Source: Leptospiraceae bacterium (lineage in GTDB: Bacteria > Spirochaetota > Leptospiria > Turneriellales > Turneriellaceae). From it: a DNA stretch of 18,516 nt. Below, piece by piece: positions 1 to 6,392 of the stretch. The notes below the pieces were generated by a model. It saw only the letters and a list, made by a program, of their open reading frames with translations, was not told where the DNA came from and searched no databases. Numbering within the stretch: position 1 is the stretch's first letter; every line of letters begins with the position of its first letter. Both the position numbers and the translations under genes were made by a program. The stretch lies in NCBI GenBank assembly GCA_016788945.1, contig JAEUSA010000188.1, positions 1-18,516 of the forward strand, written 5' to 3'.

Positions 1-900
1 TTTGCCGGTATACCACACCTGCTCAACCTTACGGCGGCGCGGTGGCGCGTCGCGAAACTCGGCGCAATCTCCCGCTGCGTAGACGCCCTCGAGTGAGGTT
101 TCAAAGCGGCGATTGACGAGCACACCGCGCGCGACTTCAACACCCGAAGTTCGCGCCAGCGCCACATTCGGGGAAACTCCGGCCGTAAGCACCACGAGGA
201 CGCAGTCGAGTGTTTCGCCGTTTTTGAGTTTTATGGCCGCAACTCTGCCGTCATGGCCCGCTTCGATTGAGGCGAGTTCAGTTGCAAAGCGCAGATTGAT
301 GCCGCTCGCTGAAATGTGGCGACCGACAAGCACTGCTTCGTTTTCGGGCAGCACGACAGACCAGAAGTATTTTTCACGCACCAAAAAGGTGACGGCGATG
401 CCGCGTGCATGCAGCATCTCGGCCACTTCGACTCCGATCAGGCCGCCACCGACAATGACCGCATGCCGCACGTCAGCTACGTCGCGCTCGAGCGATGAGA
501 GGTCTTGCAGCGAGTAAAAACCCTGTACCCCCGGAAGATTCTGCCCGGGCCAACCGAACTTATTCGGCTCTGACCCCGTCGCGATGACGAGACGATCATA
601 GCTGATCGTTGAGCGATCGGAAAAGTGTAAAAGGTGGGCCGAACTCTCAATGCGCGTGACGGTGCCGCGTTTAAGCTCAATTTTTTTCTTCTTCCAGAAT
701 GACTTTTCATAGGGCTGTGTATCTTTGAGCTGCATTTGCCGCATGAACACATACATTAACGCGGGACGCGAAAAAAAATACTCACCTTCATCCGAAATCA
801 GCGTAATTTTGCAATCTGCCTGCCGGCGCACCTCAAGCGCACAGCTGACGCCGGTGATGCCGTTACCGATGATCACGAGGTGGTCAGAATTCTTCAGCAT
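1..900 (-). CDS. FAD-dependent NAD(P)-disulfide oxidoreductase family protein, 3' end outside window
   Basis: The reading frame starts at the ATG at 900 and stays open for 300 codons to base 1, so the C-terminus is missing. It has two dinucleotide-binding folds. The FAD fold has GNGITG at residues 12-17 and ATGS at 107-110. The NAD(P) fold has GGGLIG at 151-156. The second FAD contact is YAAGDCAE at 274-281. This is the Pyr_redox_2 architecture of NADH:acceptor, rubredoxin or nitrite-reductase-type flavoproteins. No CxxC redox pair is visible next to the first fold, so it is not of the classical thioredoxin-reductase or lipoamide-dehydrogenase type. The likely job is cytosolic electron transfer from NAD(P)H to an unidentified protein or small acceptor. 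No clear ribosome site precedes the ATG. An in-frame 18-codon ORF ends three bases upstream (see findings). The acceptor cannot be named without the C-terminus. Confidence 0.88.
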   Translation of the reverse strand, partial: MLKNSDHLVIIGNGITGVSCALEVRRQADCKITLISDEGEYFFSRPALMYVFMRQMQLKDTQPYEKSFWKKKKIELKRGTVTRIESSAHLLHFSDRSTISYDRLVIATGSEPNKFGWPGQNLPGVQGFYSLQDLSSLERDVADVRHAVIVGGGLIGVEVAEMLHARGIAVTFLVREKYFWSVVLPENEAVLVGRHISASGINLRFATELASIEAGHDGRVAAIKLKNGETLDCVLVVLTAGVSPNVALARTSGVEVARGVLVNRRFETSLEGVYAAGDCAEFRDAPPRRRKVEQVWYTGK

Positions 901-1006
901 AGTTTATCTGTCGATACCGGGCAGCGGCGACAGGCTGTAAAAGAGCTTCCCGATGCGCATACGCGTATTGGTCGCAGCAGGCGCAGCGGGATTACAAAAA
1001 AAATTC

Positions 1007-1471
1007 TCAGGCGGTCTTCACCCAATATGCCATTGTGAAGGACATGGCAGTTAGCGTCACAACATAATAGCCGACATTAATGAAGAAAAGTTTCCACGAT
1101 TTTTGCTCGAATGCCACCTGGTTTAACACAACCGGCACAAAATAACCCACTGACGTCCAAATCGCAGAATTGATCGCCAAGCCCATAGGAATATGCGATG
1201 GTTGCATGCCGGGCATTTTTCCTGATGCCATGAAGGTACCCATCACAATACGCCACGCCTCAATGTTGTGCGCCAGACAATACGAAATCAGAAAAGCACC
1301 AAGCAGCATCAACCCCATCGAGCGCACCATTTCTTTCGCCGGTGGCTTCTTTGAAAGGTCTACACCGACTTCTTTGGCCCATGCCTTGCCGAACAGTGGC
1401 CCGTACCATAAGAAACCGATCACCATAGCGCTGAGCACTCCGACACCGATCGCCGGCCAGAATATATTCAT
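1007..1471 (-). CDS. DUF1761 family integral membrane protein
   Basis: A 154-residue protein whose N-terminal helix is followed by the WYGPLFGKAW signature at about residues 22-31, which I recognise as DUF1761. About four hydrophobic segments (near residues 3-22, 50-68, 98-118 and 128-148) mark it as an inner-membrane protein. No molecular function is established for the family. The start is chosen at the ATG at 1471 because a perfect AGGAGGT lies upstream with good spacing. The adjacent ATG at 1474 is also possible. The frame is open further upstream to an ATG at 1531, which has its own AGGAG at suitable distance. That would add a 20-residue Pro/Arg/Thr-rich segment ahead of the first helix, unlike a normal N-terminus here. 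It lies 106 bases upstream of the oxidoreductase on the same strand, so co-transcription is possible but not shown. Confidence 0.82.
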   Translation of the reverse strand: MNIFWPAIGVGVLSAMVIGFLWYGPLFGKAWAKEVGVDLSKKPPAKEMVRSMGLMLLGAFLISYCLAHNIEAWRIVMGTFMASGKMPGMQPSHIPMGLAINSAIWTSVGYFVPVVLNQVAFEQKSWKLFFINVGYYVVTLTAMSFTMAYWVKTA

Positions 1472-1486
1472 CATTGTACCTCCTAT

Positions 1487-1560
1487 GAACACGGATGTTC
1501 TTGGAGTCGACCCGCATGGACGCGGTTTCATGCCGACTCCTATGAAACACGAAGTTTCAT
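1487..1560. repeat. Two imperfect copies of a hairpin-plus-ribosome-site element
   Basis: Copy 1 is the inverted repeat GAACA-CGGA-TGTTC at 1487-1500. Copy 2 is ATGAAAC-ACGAA-GTTTCAT at 1542-1560. On the + strand each is preceded by CTCCTATGAA, so both hairpin and flank are duplicated about 55 bases apart. Read on the - strand, each hairpin runs directly into CATAGGAG and then an ATG (1471/1474 for copy 1, 1531 for copy 2). The element therefore sits in the 5' leader of the DUF1761 gene. It could be an operator pair, a translation-control hairpin, or a local duplication of an initiation region. The match is seen directly; function is inference. Confidence 0.45.
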
Positions 1561-1701
1561 GTTTAGCTCAAACGATCCGTCGAAGACCCGTTGTGTCAGG
1601 CCAATGGGGGGCGTTTGCGCGGGGGCAACGATGCCGGGTAAGGGCTCAGCGGTCGACGATTTTTTGGTTGATAGATTGTGTAATCGCATACACGGTGGGA
1701 T

Positions 1702-2178
1702 ATGAAGATGCCGGGACAAAATGCGAAAAGCCTTGAGCTGCTGCGCCAAAGTTTAGCCGCCGCTGGTTTCGCGGCCGAACAGAAAAAAATGTTTGGCCAC
1801 GAGACCTACTTCTTACGCGGCTATATGTTCGCAGGGGTATTCGGCGATGATATCTTTGTCCACGTCGGATTAGAAACGGTTGAGGCGAGTCAGAAAGAAG
1901 GTGTGGGTTACTTCGAGCCGATGGGCAAACGTATGCGCAGCTACCTCACGCTGCCACCGCACCTGCAAACCCCGGAACAAATAACGCGCTGGCTCGTCAC
2001 AAGCAGCAACTATCTGAAAAAATTGCCGGACAAGTCGGCAGAAAAAAAATCTGGCAGCAAGAAAACTGCAGCCAAAAAGAAATCCACCCGTGCACCGAAA
2101 GCTTCGGCCGGCGTCAAACAGGGCAAAAAGAAAACAGCTTTGAAAGCGAAAAAAACCGGACGCAAAAAGAAGCCATAG
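1702..2178 (+). CDS. TfoX N-terminal domain protein with lysine-rich C-terminal tail
   Basis: A 158-residue protein in two parts. Residues 5-105 look like a TfoX N-terminal domain, with MFGHETYFLRGYMFAGVF at 30-47 in the place of the family's MFGG...dg.mFA signature, followed by the FEPMGKRMRSY segment. In gammaproteobacteria the full TfoX/Sxy protein controls competence, but proteins with only this domain are widespread and mostly uncharacterised. Residues 111-158 are a disordered basic tail with 19 Lys and 2 Arg in 48 residues and only one acidic residue, resembling histone H1-like or nucleoid-binding tails. DNA or RNA binding through the tail is inference. The start is ATG 1702; ATG 1708 has equally good support, since GGTGG lies 9 bases before it. 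The gene is convergent with the hydrolase at 2181, 2 bases apart. Confidence 0.82.
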   Translation: MKMPGQNAKSLELLRQSLAAAGFAAEQKKMFGHETYFLRGYMFAGVFGDDIFVHVGLETVEASQKEGVGYFEPMGKRMRSYLTLPPHLQTPEQITRWLVTSSNYLKKLPDKSAEKKSGSKKTAAKKKSTRAPKASAGVKQGKKKTALKAKKTGRKKKP

Positions 2179-2180
2179 AT

Positions 2181-3032
2181 TTACTTGTGCTCGTCGAGCC
2201 ACAGGTGCATATTTTCAAAGCATTCTCGTTCTTCTTCAAGTATCGGTATATGCCCTGAGTGAGAATATTCATGGTATGCGGCATTCGGCATCTTGCGCGC
2301 AATTTCACGCGCATGCGTGTGGGTGACAACGCGATCGTGCGAGCCGGTAATAAAGAGCGCGCGTATGCGGCTGCCGCTCAACACCGGCCGAAGATCGGCT
2401 TTATCGATGATGCCGAGCCACGCGCCCATGACCTCGGGCGGTATGTTGAGCATCTGCTCACGGTATGCGGTCACATAGGACTGTGCATCTGAACGCTTAA
2501 AGAAGGCCTTCGCGTCATGCACGCCTGTTTCGAAAATATTGCGAAACGCGTCGGGCAGAGAACGAATAAAGGCAAATGGTAGGTGGAGCGCAGCATGCAA
2601 GTTCAGTTTATAAAGATCTTTGGCAAACCCGAGTGGTCCCTTGATGGGTCCATGGATTACCGGGCCAATCGCAATAACGCGCTTCACCAGATCGGGATGC
2701 TGCAAAGCCATGTTGAGAGCAATTAATCCGCCCGTTGAATGGCCAACGAGTGTGATTTTGCCCTTGCCAACCATTTCGCGTATTGCCGCCGCCTGAGCGC
2801 TGGTCACCTTCACGAGATCGAGATCGTGAATATCTTCGCCGCGGGTGGCGGGGTGGTGACCGATGAGGTCCATGTTGTAGCAGGTACCGAGTTCGATAAA
2901 ATCTTTGAGTACGGGCCCCCAAAAATTGCGCACCGAGCACCAGCCATGTATCAGAACAAAAACTTCGCGACCGGTTCCATATTTTTCATAAGAAAAGCGC
3001 AGTTTGCCGGCGCGGACTTCATGCGTTGCCAT
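2181..3032 (-). CDS. alpha/beta-fold hydrolase
   Basis: A 283-residue soluble alpha/beta hydrolase without signal peptide. The oxyanion-side motif LIHGW is at residues 27-31. The nucleophile elbow is GHSTGG at 97-102 (Ser99). The acid is probably Asp233 in GSHDRVV, and the base His261 in HSGH near the C-terminus. Together these give an intact catalytic triad in the usual order. A helical cap region lies at about residues 130-215. The fold covers esterases, lipases, C-C hydrolases and haloperoxidases, and the substrate cannot be inferred here. ATG 3032 fits the family N-terminus, although no ribosome site is obvious. The gene is divergent from the exported protein at 3171 and convergent with the TfoX-domain gene. 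Confidence 0.88.
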   Translation of the reverse strand: MATHEVRAGKLRFSYEKYGTGREVFVLIHGWCSVRNFWGPVLKDFIELGTCYNMDLIGHHPATRGEDIHDLDLVKVTSAQAAAIREMVGKGKITLVGHSTGGLIALNMALQHPDLVKRVIAIGPVIHGPIKGPLGFAKDLYKLNLHAALHLPFAFIRSLPDAFRNIFETGVHDAKAFFKRSDAQSYVTAYREQMLNIPPEVMGAWLGIIDKADLRPVLSGSRIRALFITGSHDRVVTHTHAREIARKMPNAAYHEYSHSGHIPILEEERECFENMHLWLDEHK

Positions 3033-3133
3033 AAGGGATAAATCATTGATGCGATTACAGTCAGCGGGTCAATTGTTCAGGGAGCATCGGCATGGCCGGG
3101 AGCAATTGCCCAATACGGGGCTGTGTAAATCGG

Positions 3134-3161
3134 TTGCAAAATCCACGATGATCGTTATGCT
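3134..3161 (+). promoter_or_regulatory. Putative promoter of the exported-protein/GDPD cluster
   Basis: TTGCAA at 3134-3139 and TATGCT at 3156-3161 are separated by 16 bases and match sigma70-type -35 and -10 hexamers at four and about four of six positions. The predicted transcription start falls at or within a few bases of the ATG at 3171. That ATG has no ribosome-binding site, so the transcript could be leaderless. This is an eye match only. Confidence 0.3.
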
Positions 3162-3170
3162 ATCCGCTGC

Positions 3171-3983
3171 ATGCGCCTCACGGGCCTTTGTTTAACCGCA
3201 CTGTTTCTGATTCCTTCGGTAACGGTGGCACAGCCCATCAAGGGAAAAGAACCGGCGACGGCAGAAACACCTGAGGTGATTCGCACAGAAAAACCCGGGC
3301 GCAAAGCCGCACTGGTGACGACCGGCGGCCGTACCCATTCCACATTTGTGTTCAGTCCTGAAAGCAATGATCCGGGCTGGGTTTTCGGTGCAGGTATGCG
3401 GATGACCATTATTCCCAAGCGTATCGCCGAATCAGAAACGCGCTTTTTCCCGATTGTTGAAGGTTATCTGAATAAGAATTTCTGGAAATACCTGCAATGG
3501 CGAAATGCACTCGGCGTACTTTATCTGCAGAATTATATTTCGACCGGGCTTTCTCTGGTTGCCAGGCGACGCTGGCTTTCTGTCAGTGTCGGCAATGCGG
3601 TATCTGTGTGGGGTGGAGTATTCAAATCATCGGGTTTCGATGCGCTGAGCGCGACGGTCATCACCAACCCTTCAGTGACAATTGGCTTCAACCACCTGAG
3701 CCATTACTATTACTGGCTGCCCGATAGTCTTTCGCTCACCTACCGCATCAATGTATTGCATAACCGCTACGTGCGTTTGGGAAATTCTATTTTTCAGGAA
3801 AGAATATTCACGTACGAAGGTTATGCCATAGCCCTGATCGCCGAATATTACACCGGCAAAGGCGGCATATACTTCGGTTTACAAGTAAACCACGCGAAGC
3901 CGGGTTATGAATTCTGGCTGGCGTTTTCCGATTACGATCGTTTTTTTCAGTACACAACAATGTTTGCGGGGTACCGATTTTGA
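3171..3983 (+). CDS. Exported, probably outer-membrane beta-barrel protein of unknown function
   Basis: I do not recognise the family. The 270-residue product starts with a clear Sec signal peptide: Met-Arg, a hydrophobic core LCLTALFLIPSVTV, then a VTVA|QP cleavage site near residue 20. The mature part begins with a short polar stretch, then continues as many alternating aromatic/hydrophobic strands rich in Tyr, Phe and Trp. Its last residues are FAGYRF. A C-terminal Phe after alternating residues is the typical recognition end of outer-membrane beta-barrels. A His/Tyr-rich segment, FNHLSHYYYW, sits near residue 183 and could be an active or binding site. Its stop overlaps the TTG start of the GDPD gene by the tetranucleotide TTGA, indicating translational coupling. 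Out-of-frame ATGs at 3148 and 3157 exclude an obvious upstream start. Confidence 0.75.
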   Translation: MRLTGLCLTALFLIPSVTVAQPIKGKEPATAETPEVIRTEKPGRKAALVTTGGRTHSTFVFSPESNDPGWVFGAGMRMTIIPKRIAESETRFFPIVEGYLNKNFWKYLQWRNALGVLYLQNYISTGLSLVARRRWLSVSVGNAVSVWGGVFKSSGFDALSATVITNPSVTIGFNHLSHYYYWLPDSLSLTYRINVLHNRYVRLGNSIFQERIFTYEGYAIALIAEYYTGKGGIYFGLQVNHAKPGYEFWLAFSDYDRFFQYTTMFAGYRF

Positions 3984-5209
3984 AAACCAACAAACTTCTT
4001 ATCGTCTTCTCGCTCGCCGCTTTCACACGCTGCGCAGTGCTTACCGACGATGAACCCGAATTCGGCGGCAGCGGCCTTGTGAAAAATTCCCGGGTGTTTC
4101 CTGCCGCAGTTTTAAACAAGATTAAAGGCAATTACGCGGCAACATCATCGGCCTCGACTTTCCGCGGCAGAATTACGGTCAGCGTTGCCAACAGCCGCAT
4201 TTCGATGTTTTCTTACGACGCGGAAACATATGCGGTCTTTAACGTCAACTGTGTCGATAATGCGGTCATCTTCGAGGGCCGCACGCGCGACCCGGCTTCG
4301 CAGACAACCGGCCTCGCCAGGCTGCGCATCGAAGCAAACGCCGGTGGCACAGAAATCTGTGCCGACACGCCTCCGGCGAATAACCCGCGCATTACCGGTG
4401 TCTATGGTCAGAACAGAGACACACTCAACAATACGATCATACTCGATTATGTCGGCCCGCTGAAACCGATCAACAACTTCTACATTATTGGCCACCATGG
4501 CTGCCGTACCGTCGACAATTGCGGTGCGTCGGAAAATTCACTCGAAAGTATAAAATTTGCCGGTTACCTCGGCTCGAACGCTGTTGAGCTGGATGTTCAC
4601 ATGACAAAAGACGGCGTGCCGTTTCTCTACCATGACGACGATTTTAATTCACGCCTCGTCAACAGCATACTCTGCCTCGGCAACGTATCAAACTATACCA
4701 TACTGCTGGTGAAGGTATTCTGCCGGCTGAAATACGGAGAAAGGATACCCACGCTTCGCGAGGCCCTTGAAGATCTACTGACAGACGATACCATTACGCT
4801 CGTGTGGCTTGATCCGAAATCGACGGCCGCGCTCGGGCCGATGGTTTCGCTGGCCAACGAATACCAGACGAAGGCGGCGGGCCTCGGAAAAACTCTCGAA
4901 ATTCTCATCGGCGTACCTGACGAAGACTATCTCGCAGCATACAAAGCGTCACCCGGTTACCAGAGTACCAAATGCCTGATCGAATATTCGGTCAGCGTCG
5001 CGCAAGAACTCGGCTGCCGTGCCTACGGCCCACGCTTCACCCTCGGCCCGCAGCCCGCCGATGCCGACACCATGCGCGCCAACGGCAACATGATCTTCTA
5101 CTGGACGGTGAATGATAAGTCATTTTTCAGCACATACATCGGTTACGGGAAGGCGAATGGTATGATTTCCGACCGGACATTTCTCATTTATTCCTTATTT
5201 CAGCAATGA
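3980..5209 (+). CDS. Exported glycerophosphodiester phosphodiesterase (GDPD) family protein
   Basis: A 409-residue protein with an N-terminal signal sequence. The Cys at residue 18 (FTRC) could be lipid-modified, but Arg at -1 is atypical for a lipobox. Residues 30-165 form an unassigned beta-rich region. Residues 167-409 are a GDPD TIM barrel. HHG at 172-174 replaces the usual HRG. ENS is at 185-187, ELDVHMTKDG at 203-212 gives the metal ligands Glu203 and Asp205, and His218-Asp219 follow. LDPK is at 277-280, YWTVND at 374-379 and GMISDR at 394-399. The family hydrolyses glycerophosphodiesters to glycerol 3-phosphate and an alcohol. Export suggests action on phospholipid head groups in the envelope or outside the cell. 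The TTG start overlaps the upstream stop (TTGA), and its own stop overlaps the next ATG (ATGA), placing it in the middle of a coupled three-gene unit. Confidence 0.87.
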   Translation: MKTNKLLIVFSLAAFTRCAVLTDDEPEFGGSGLVKNSRVFPAAVLNKIKGNYAATSSASTFRGRITVSVANSRISMFSYDAETYAVFNVNCVDNAVIFEGRTRDPASQTTGLARLRIEANAGGTEICADTPPANNPRITGVYGQNRDTLNNTIILDYVGPLKPINNFYIIGHHGCRTVDNCGASENSLESIKFAGYLGSNAVELDVHMTKDGVPFLYHDDDFNSRLVNSILCLGNVSNYTILLVKVFCRLKYGERIPTLREALEDLLTDDTITLVWLDPKSTAALGPMVSLANEYQTKAAGLGKTLEILIGVPDEDYLAAYKASPGYQSTKCLIEYSVSVAQELGCRAYGPRFTLGPQPADADTMRANGNMIFYWTVNDKSFFSTYIGYGKANGMISDRTFLIYSLFQQ

Positions 5210-5937
5210 AGCCGATACCAACACCTGCAATCGCACCCGGCAGGCTGTTTCGGCCGTTACGCCATCTGATGATGCTGTTGCTCATTGCGGGTTCTGCTGC
5301 AGAACCGGCAAAAATACCTCTGCTGAATTGGGAAATCCCCGCTGCGGATTTTCAAGCATCTGCTTGGGCCGTGTGGCATAACAAGCTTATTCCCGTGCCG
5401 CGAAAAGTCGACCAGACATCCAAAGTCCGTATCGGGGGCACCGGCGGGGGGCTCGATTTGACCGTTCGTTTTTTCTTCCCGGTCTATTACGGTGTACTAT
5501 ATGAATACATGCCGGTGTATTCTGACGTCGCCACGCCGACAATACCCGGGTATGGTACCCTCAACAGCGAAGGGCATCTCTATGCGCACTATTTCGCCGG
5601 GGCGGTTTATGTACCTCTCGGCGACTGGATCTGGGAACTTTTTCTATGGAAGTACAAAGAAAAAATCGGTCCGTTCTATGAATCTCTCTTGCGCGCGCCG
5701 TATGGCAAAGGTTCTTACGGATTGCACCACATGTACGCAACGCTCTCCGCAGGCCCGGACAGTTCGACAACCTCAGCATCACGCGTCGGATTTACCGGTG
5801 AGGTAGGCCTTATGTTTACCGTCATCGACAGGTTCCGTGTCTATGTTGCCTATGACTATCACAGCATCTATGAAGACAGCTATTACCTGTTGGGCTTTAA
5901 GGGCGGCGTGGCGTACCGGTATCGCATCGGCCAATAA
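5206..5937 (+). CDS. Exported, probably barrel-forming protein of unknown function
   Basis: I do not recognise the family. The 243-residue product has a basic N-region (Arg14, Arg17, Arg20), then the hydrophobic stretch LMMLLLIAGSAAEP, a signal peptide with a likely cut after GSAA near residue 32. The rest is rich in Tyr, Gly and Phe and arranged as alternating strands, for example VRFFFPVYYGVLYEY and YYLLGFKGGVAYRYRIG, as in small outer-membrane barrels. It ends in Gly-Gln rather than an aromatic residue, so outer-membrane insertion is less certain than for the protein at 3171. The ATG overlaps the GDPD stop as ATGA with no ribosome site of its own, so it is translated by coupling. The context suggests it works with the GDPD protein, perhaps in substrate passage or anchoring; this is inference. 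Confidence 0.72.
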   Translation: MKPIPTPAIAPGRLFRPLRHLMMLLLIAGSAAEPAKIPLLNWEIPAADFQASAWAVWHNKLIPVPRKVDQTSKVRIGGTGGGLDLTVRFFFPVYYGVLYEYMPVYSDVATPTIPGYGTLNSEGHLYAHYFAGAVYVPLGDWIWELFLWKYKEKIGPFYESLLRAPYGKGSYGLHHMYATLSAGPDSSTTSASRVGFTGEVGLMFTVIDRFRVYVAYDYHSIYEDSYYLLGFKGGVAYRYRIGQ

Positions 5938-5955
5938 AACCCCGCAGGCCCATTG

Positions 5956-5961
5956 TATAAT
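5956..5961 (+). promoter_or_regulatory. Consensus -10 element upstream of the receiver-kinase-sigma cluster
   Basis: A perfect TATAAT lies in the 80-base gap between 5937 and 6018, preceded directly by TTG. There is no good -35 hexamer 16-18 bases upstream, so an activator or an upstream TG contribution may be needed. The predicted start near 5968 would give a leader of about 50 bases to the ATG at 6018. Confidence 0.35.
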
Positions 5962-6017
5962 CATGGCATCAGCGGTTTTGGTTTTCGCCCTGTCGCACCT
6001 ATAAAAAGAGAGTACAG

Positions 6018-6392
6018 ATGGCGCTGAAAGTGCTCGTAGTCGACGATTCGCAGATCATGCGGGATGTGCTCAGCAAGTTTCTGCGCAATTTCGATCTGGA
6101 GATTGCCGGCACCGCGCGTGACGGCGAAGAGGCGATTGAACAGTTCAGGGCGATTGCGCCCGACATCGTCACGCTCGACATCACGATGCCCAAAATCGAC
6201 GGACTCGCCGCATTAAAAGAAATGCGGAAAATACGCCCCGAGGCGCGCATCATCATAGTTTCTGCCATCAACGATAAGAGCGTTGTGTTGAAAGCACTGG
6301 ATGCCGGTGCTGCGCTCTTTATAAATAAACCCGTTTCTGAAGCGGCCGTACGCGCCGCGATTGAAAAAGTGGTCGGTCTCAAGGCACAGTGA
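6018..6392 (+). CDS. Single-domain CheY-like response regulator receiver
   Basis: The 124-residue protein is a complete receiver domain with no output domain. The acidic pocket is Asp9-Asp10, the phosphoacceptor Asp54 lies in TLDITMP, the switch residue is Ser82 in VSA, and Lys104 in NKP completes the site. Such proteins act by binding partners when phosphorylated, not by binding DNA. The ATG follows a weak GAGAG ribosome-site-like sequence. Its stop overlaps the kinase start as GTGA, so the receiver and kinase are translationally coupled and very probably cognate. The presence of a sigma-factor gene downstream makes a role in releasing or blocking that sigma factor an attractive inference. 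Chemotaxis is less likely because no che genes are nearby. Confidence 0.93.
   Translation: MALKVLVVDDSQIMRDVLSKFLRNFDLEIAGTARDGEEAIEQFRAIAPDIVTLDITMPKIDGLAALKEMRKIRPEARIIIVSAINDKSVVLKALDAGAALFINKPVSEAAVRAAIEKVVGLKAQ

Noticed and set aside
1487..1500. GAAC-N6-GTTC resembling a LexA/SOS box
   Set aside because: The Gram-positive type box has a four-base spacer with a fixed flank, and here the spacer is six. The site is better explained as one of the duplicated leader hairpins.
1170..1736. 188-codon + strand frame across DUF1761 and its upstream gap
   Set aside because: It is antisense to the DUF1761 gene, which has a strong ribosome site and membrane helices; the translation has no recognisable features.
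3080..3115. Short inverted repeats around CAATTG in the divergent gap
   Set aside because: Only an 8-base palindrome (GCAATTGC) and a 6-base partner are present, too short to distinguish from chance.
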